A DNA stretch of 26,631 nucleotides from CAYLZN01 sp964387935 (lineage in GTDB: Bacteria > Acidobacteriota > Vicinamibacteria > Vicinamibacterales > JAFNAJ01), in contig CAYLZN010000040.1 of NCBI GenBank assembly GCA_964387935.1, forward strand, positions 1-26,631, given 5' to 3'. Both the position numbers and the translations under genes were made by a program. Positions 24,136 through 26,631 of the stretch are shown here, piece by piece. Within the stretch, counting starts at the first letter, position 1, and the number at the start of each line of letters is the position of its first letter. The notes under the pieces were generated by a model. It did no database searches. It saw only the letters and a list, made by a program, of their open reading frames with translations, and was not told where the DNA came from.

Positions 24136-26535
24136 TCAGGAGGTCGGTGCCTGCGGACCGCCGGACGGCTTCAGTTCGAAGTCCCGCGGAGGCTCCGCGC
24201 CGAGCAGGTGCCGCACGAAGTAGTCCCACCGGCGGCGCACCATGTACGGCTCGTTCCCGAAGCCGTGCGTCCGGTTCGGGAACAGAATCAGGTCGAAATC
24301 CTTGTTCGCCTTGATCAGCGCGTCGACGACGAGCAGCGTGTTGGACGGCGGCACGTTGTTGTCCAGGGTGCCGTGCGCGAGGAGGAGCCTGCCCTTCAGG
24401 TTCTTCGCGACGAGCGGGTTCGCCTGGTTGTCGTAGTTGGTGGTCCCGTCGCCGTTGGTCTGCAGCAGGCCCTGCCACTTCTCGCCCCAGTCGTCCTCGT
24501 AGTTCCGGTTGTCGTGATTGCCCGCCTGTGACACGCCGACCTTGAAGAAGTCCGGGTAGCGGAACATCGCGCCCGCGGCCGCATAGCCGCCGCCCGAATG
24601 ACCGTAGATGCCGGCGCGGTCCAGGTCGATCCACGGGAAACGCGAGGCGAGTTCCTTCATGCCGGCCACCTGGTCGGGCAGGCCGTTGTCGCCCATGTTG
24701 CCGTAGTAGGCGTCGTGGAACGCCTTCGAACGTCCGGGCGTGCCCATCGCGTCAATCTGCACCACGACGAACCCGAGTTCGGCGAGCGCCTGCGTGTCGC
24801 CCCGGGCAGCCGAGAAGCTGCGCGGGCCGACGCTTCCCTGCTGCGGCCCCGGATAGATGTGGTTGACGATCGGGTACTTCCTCGAGGGATCGAAGCTCGT
24901 GGGGCGGAACAGCAGGCCGTAGAGGTCCGTGACGCCGTCGCGGGCCTTGACGGTGAAGCGCATCGGCGGCTTCCAGCCGCTCGCAAGGAGCTTCGCAATG
25001 TCGGCCTTCTCGATGGTCGCGACCGCTCTTCCCGTCAGGTCGCGCACCACTGAAACCGGGGGTGCGTCCGGCGTCGAATAGCTGTCGGTGAAGAAGCGTC
25101 CCGATCGCGACACGGACACCTCGTGGTCCGCGTCCTCCGGCGTGAGCAGCGCGAGGCGCTGTCCGTCCAGCCCGACACGGTAGACGTGGCGGAAGTACGG
25201 GTCGCGACCAAATTCGCGCCCCTTGCCGACAAACAGCAGCGCCCGCGACTCCTCGTCGACGTACAGAAGCTGAGCGACGTTGCCCTCGCCGCTGGTGATG
25301 CGGTTCTTCAATTGCCCGGTCCGCAGGTCGTACAGGTAGAGGTGGCCCCAGTTGTCCCGTTGCGAGAACCAGATCACCTCGCCGGACGCCGGCAGGTATC
25401 TCCAGCTGACGCGGCCGTCGCCCGACTCGAAGAAGGTCTTCACCTTCTCCTCGAGGACGTCGCGCACGGCACCGGTCGCGGCGTCCGCCTCGCGCAGGAC
25501 GACCTCCTTGTGGTCGCGCGACACCGAGGCAAAGGCGACACGCGTCGAGTCCGGACTCCACTGCACGTCCCCCCACTCACCGCGGCAGGCGAGGTCGTCG
25601 CAGACGGTGGACCGGTGCTGATCCGGCGCCATCTTGAAGGGCACCACGCGGGGGCCATCCACGTGCACGACGATGCGCTCGATCATCGCCACGGTCGCAT
25701 CACCGGGCAGGGGGTACTTCCAGGCCTGCAGCGTCGGGCGACCCACTTTGGTGTCCACGAGGTACATCTCGCCCACGCCCCGCTGGTCCTGCCGGAACGT
25801 GGCGATCTTCTTCGAGTCGGGGGACCAGGCCACGATCGGCGCGGCACTGCGGCGCCAGCCGGCGTTGTCGGTGGCGTACCCGTAGTCCTTCACCCCGTCG
25901 GTCGTCAGTTGGGTCTCCTCGCGCGTGGCCACGTCGCGGACCCACAGGTTGTCGTTCCGGATGAACGCGGCGAGGCGCCTGTCCGGCGAGAGGACGTCGG
26001 TGCGCACGGGTGGACCGGGAGGAGCGGCGGCTTGCGGCGGCGCCTGGTCGGGAGCGTCCGCCACGCACGTGGCGCCCTCGACGTCGCAGGTGAAGCGGCG
26101 ACGGGCCACGTTCAGGGAGATCGACCGTCCGTCCGGGGAGAACTCGAAGGTCTGGAAGGGCAACCGTCGGCTCTCATATCGGGTCCCGGCGGCGTCGGAC
26201 AACGCGGCCGCCAGCTTCTCGTGATTGAAGGCAGGCCGTCTCGATCCCGTCGCCGCGTCCATGAGGACGAACTCGCTTCCCTGCTCGGTGGTATTCCTGA
26301 ACCAGAAGCGGTCGCCGTCGAGCCATGTCGGCCTCACGGCGCCGCGGAGGATCAGCGGGGCGACGCTGTAGTTCATGAAGCTCTCGGCCCGCCGGTAGTC
26401 GTCGGCCGTGAGCGCGCGCGGAGGCGCGGCCGCCTGCTGCGCAGCCGGGAGGCCGGTCACGAGATGGACACAGACGAACGAGAGGAGCACGGTGATCCTG
26501 GCAGTCGGGCGCACGGGGTTCTCCCTGGTGTTCAT
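24136..26535 (-). CDS. Secreted S9 peptidase, DPP-IV-like
   Basis: 799 residues from the ATG at 26535, with a signal peptide (ITVLLSFVCVHLVTGLPAAQQ). Residues about 60-500 form a DPP-IV-type beta-propeller with blade motifs FEFSPDGRSISL, VAWSPDSKKIATF and VQWSPDSTRVAFA. The C-terminal alpha/beta hydrolase has Ser647 in GIYGHSGGGYAA, Asp725 in AHGTLDNNVPP and His757 in NRTHGFGNE. True DPP-IV has a double-Glu motif (DWxYEEE) that holds the substrate amino terminus; here the matching stretch reads DYGYATDNAGWRRSAAPI (about 217-234) with no Glu pair, so strict dipeptidyl aminopeptidase activity is doubtful. It lies 16 bases downstream of a PLP-enzyme gene on the same strand. It has no obvious Shine-Dalgarno, so it may depend on transcription and translation from that gene. 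Confidence 0.93.
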   Translation of the reverse strand: MNTRENPVRPTARITVLLSFVCVHLVTGLPAAQQAAAPPRALTADDYRRAESFMNYSVAPLILRGAVRPTWLDGDRFWFRNTTEQGSEFVLMDAATGSRRPAFNHEKLAAALSDAAGTRYESRRLPFQTFEFSPDGRSISLNVARRRFTCDVEGATCVADAPDQAPPQAAAPPGPPVRTDVLSPDRRLAAFIRNDNLWVRDVATREETQLTTDGVKDYGYATDNAGWRRSAAPIVAWSPDSKKIATFRQDQRGVGEMYLVDTKVGRPTLQAWKYPLPGDATVAMIERIVVHVDGPRVVPFKMAPDQHRSTVCDDLACRGEWGDVQWSPDSTRVAFASVSRDHKEVVLREADAATGAVRDVLEEKVKTFFESGDGRVSWRYLPASGEVIWFSQRDNWGHLYLYDLRTGQLKNRITSGEGNVAQLLYVDEESRALLFVGKGREFGRDPYFRHVYRVGLDGQRLALLTPEDADHEVSVSRSGRFFTDSYSTPDAPPVSVVRDLTGRAVATIEKADIAKLLASGWKPPMRFTVKARDGVTDLYGLLFRPTSFDPSRKYPIVNHIYPGPQQGSVGPRSFSAARGDTQALAELGFVVVQIDAMGTPGRSKAFHDAYYGNMGDNGLPDQVAGMKELASRFPWIDLDRAGIYGHSGGGYAAAGAMFRYPDFFKVGVSQAGNHDNRNYEDDWGEKWQGLLQTNGDGTTNYDNQANPLVAKNLKGRLLLAHGTLDNNVPPSNTLLVVDALIKANKDFDLILFPNRTHGFGNEPYMVRRRWDYFVRHLLGAEPPRDFELKPSGGPQAPTS

Positions 26536-26551
26536 GTCGTTCAGCGGCCGG

Positions 26552-26631
26552 TCACATGCCGCCGGCAAGGTCGGCGATCAGATCCTCGACGTCTTCCAGG
26601 CCGACCGACAGCCGCACCAGACCGTCGGTCA
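26552..26631 (-). CDS. Cys/Met metabolism PLP-dependent enzyme, C-terminal fragment
   Basis: Only the last 26 codons are in the window; the gene continues beyond the right edge. The readable C-terminus is TDGLVRLSVGLEDVEDLIADL followed by AGGM and TGA. The pattern LVRLSVGxEDxEDLIADL is the typical C-terminal signature of cystathionine gamma-synthase, cystathionine beta/gamma-lyase, methionine gamma-lyase and O-acetylhomoserine sulfhydrylase. Which of these it is cannot be told from this part. It is the upstream neighbour of the S9 peptidase gene with 16 bases between them, so the two may share a transcript. Confidence 0.85.
   Translation of the reverse strand, partial: TDGLVRLSVGLEDVEDLIADLAGGM

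Overview
The window is a GC-rich (roughly two-thirds G+C by eye), gene-dense stretch of bacterial chromosome. No tRNA, rRNA, CRISPR array, insertion sequence or phage gene is visible. A run of 10 N at 23647-23656 marks a scaffold gap, so the source is a draft or metagenome assembly. The mix of secreted S9, M28 and M14 peptidases, a DUF6599-type lipoprotein, pectin-active esterases and heptameric intergenic repeats would fit an Acidobacteriota member (Vicinamibacteria/Luteitalea-like soil heterotroph). That assignment is inference from family content and was not tested by any search.

Layout. 1-4.4 kb (+): a HAD phosphatase, a DEAD-box RNA helicase with a DbpA-type RNA-binding tail, and an Uup-like ABC-F ATPase. 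4.5-5.0 kb: the remains of a secreted M14 zinc carboxypeptidase, broken by an internal frameshifting deletion and a 3' truncation. 5.0-7.6 kb (-): a DUF6599-like lipoprotein and a secreted M28 aminopeptidase. 7.8-8.0 kb (+): a small dodecin lacking the flavin-stacking Trp. 8.0-11.3 kb (-): an esterase-like-phytase-family lipoprotein downstream of a three-part secreted pectinesterase/Fn3-like/rhamnogalacturonan-acetylesterase-like fusion. 11.35-12.2 kb (+): a GNAT acetyltransferase. 12.2-12.9 kb (-): a VapBC toxin-antitoxin pair with a perfect palindromic operator on its promoter. 13.0-17.2 kb (+): a secreted S9 peptidase translationally coupled to a clan GH-D alpha-galactosidase-like enzyme. 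17.3-18.0 kb (-): an unusual J-domain/zinc-ribbon/PilZ protein. 18.2-19.9 kb (-): pntAB-pntB, two of the three transhydrogenase genes. 20.0-21.4 kb (+): a secreted amidohydrolase. 21.4-22.5 kb (-): a membrane fatty-acid desaturase. 22.6-24.1 kb (+): a metallophosphatase and a rhodanese-like protein. 24.1-26.5 kb (-): a DPP-IV-like S9 peptidase. The last bases hold the C-terminus of a Cys/Met-metabolism PLP enzyme.

Function as a whole. Most products carry signal peptides or lipoboxes and are hydrolases acting on peptides, pectin or other glycans, consistent with a polymer-degrading heterotroph. The rest are housekeeping or regulatory genes. No single pathway spans the window.

The most unusual items are three intergenic arrays of 7-bp tandem repeats, each with a different unit, sitting against gene ends (11306-11333, 17206-17261, 18154-18223); the J-domain/PilZ fusion; the VapBC control region with a probably leaderless transcript; and the decayed M14 gene. 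No intergenic stretch exceeds 300 bases; the largest, 18001-18227, holds one of the repeat arrays.
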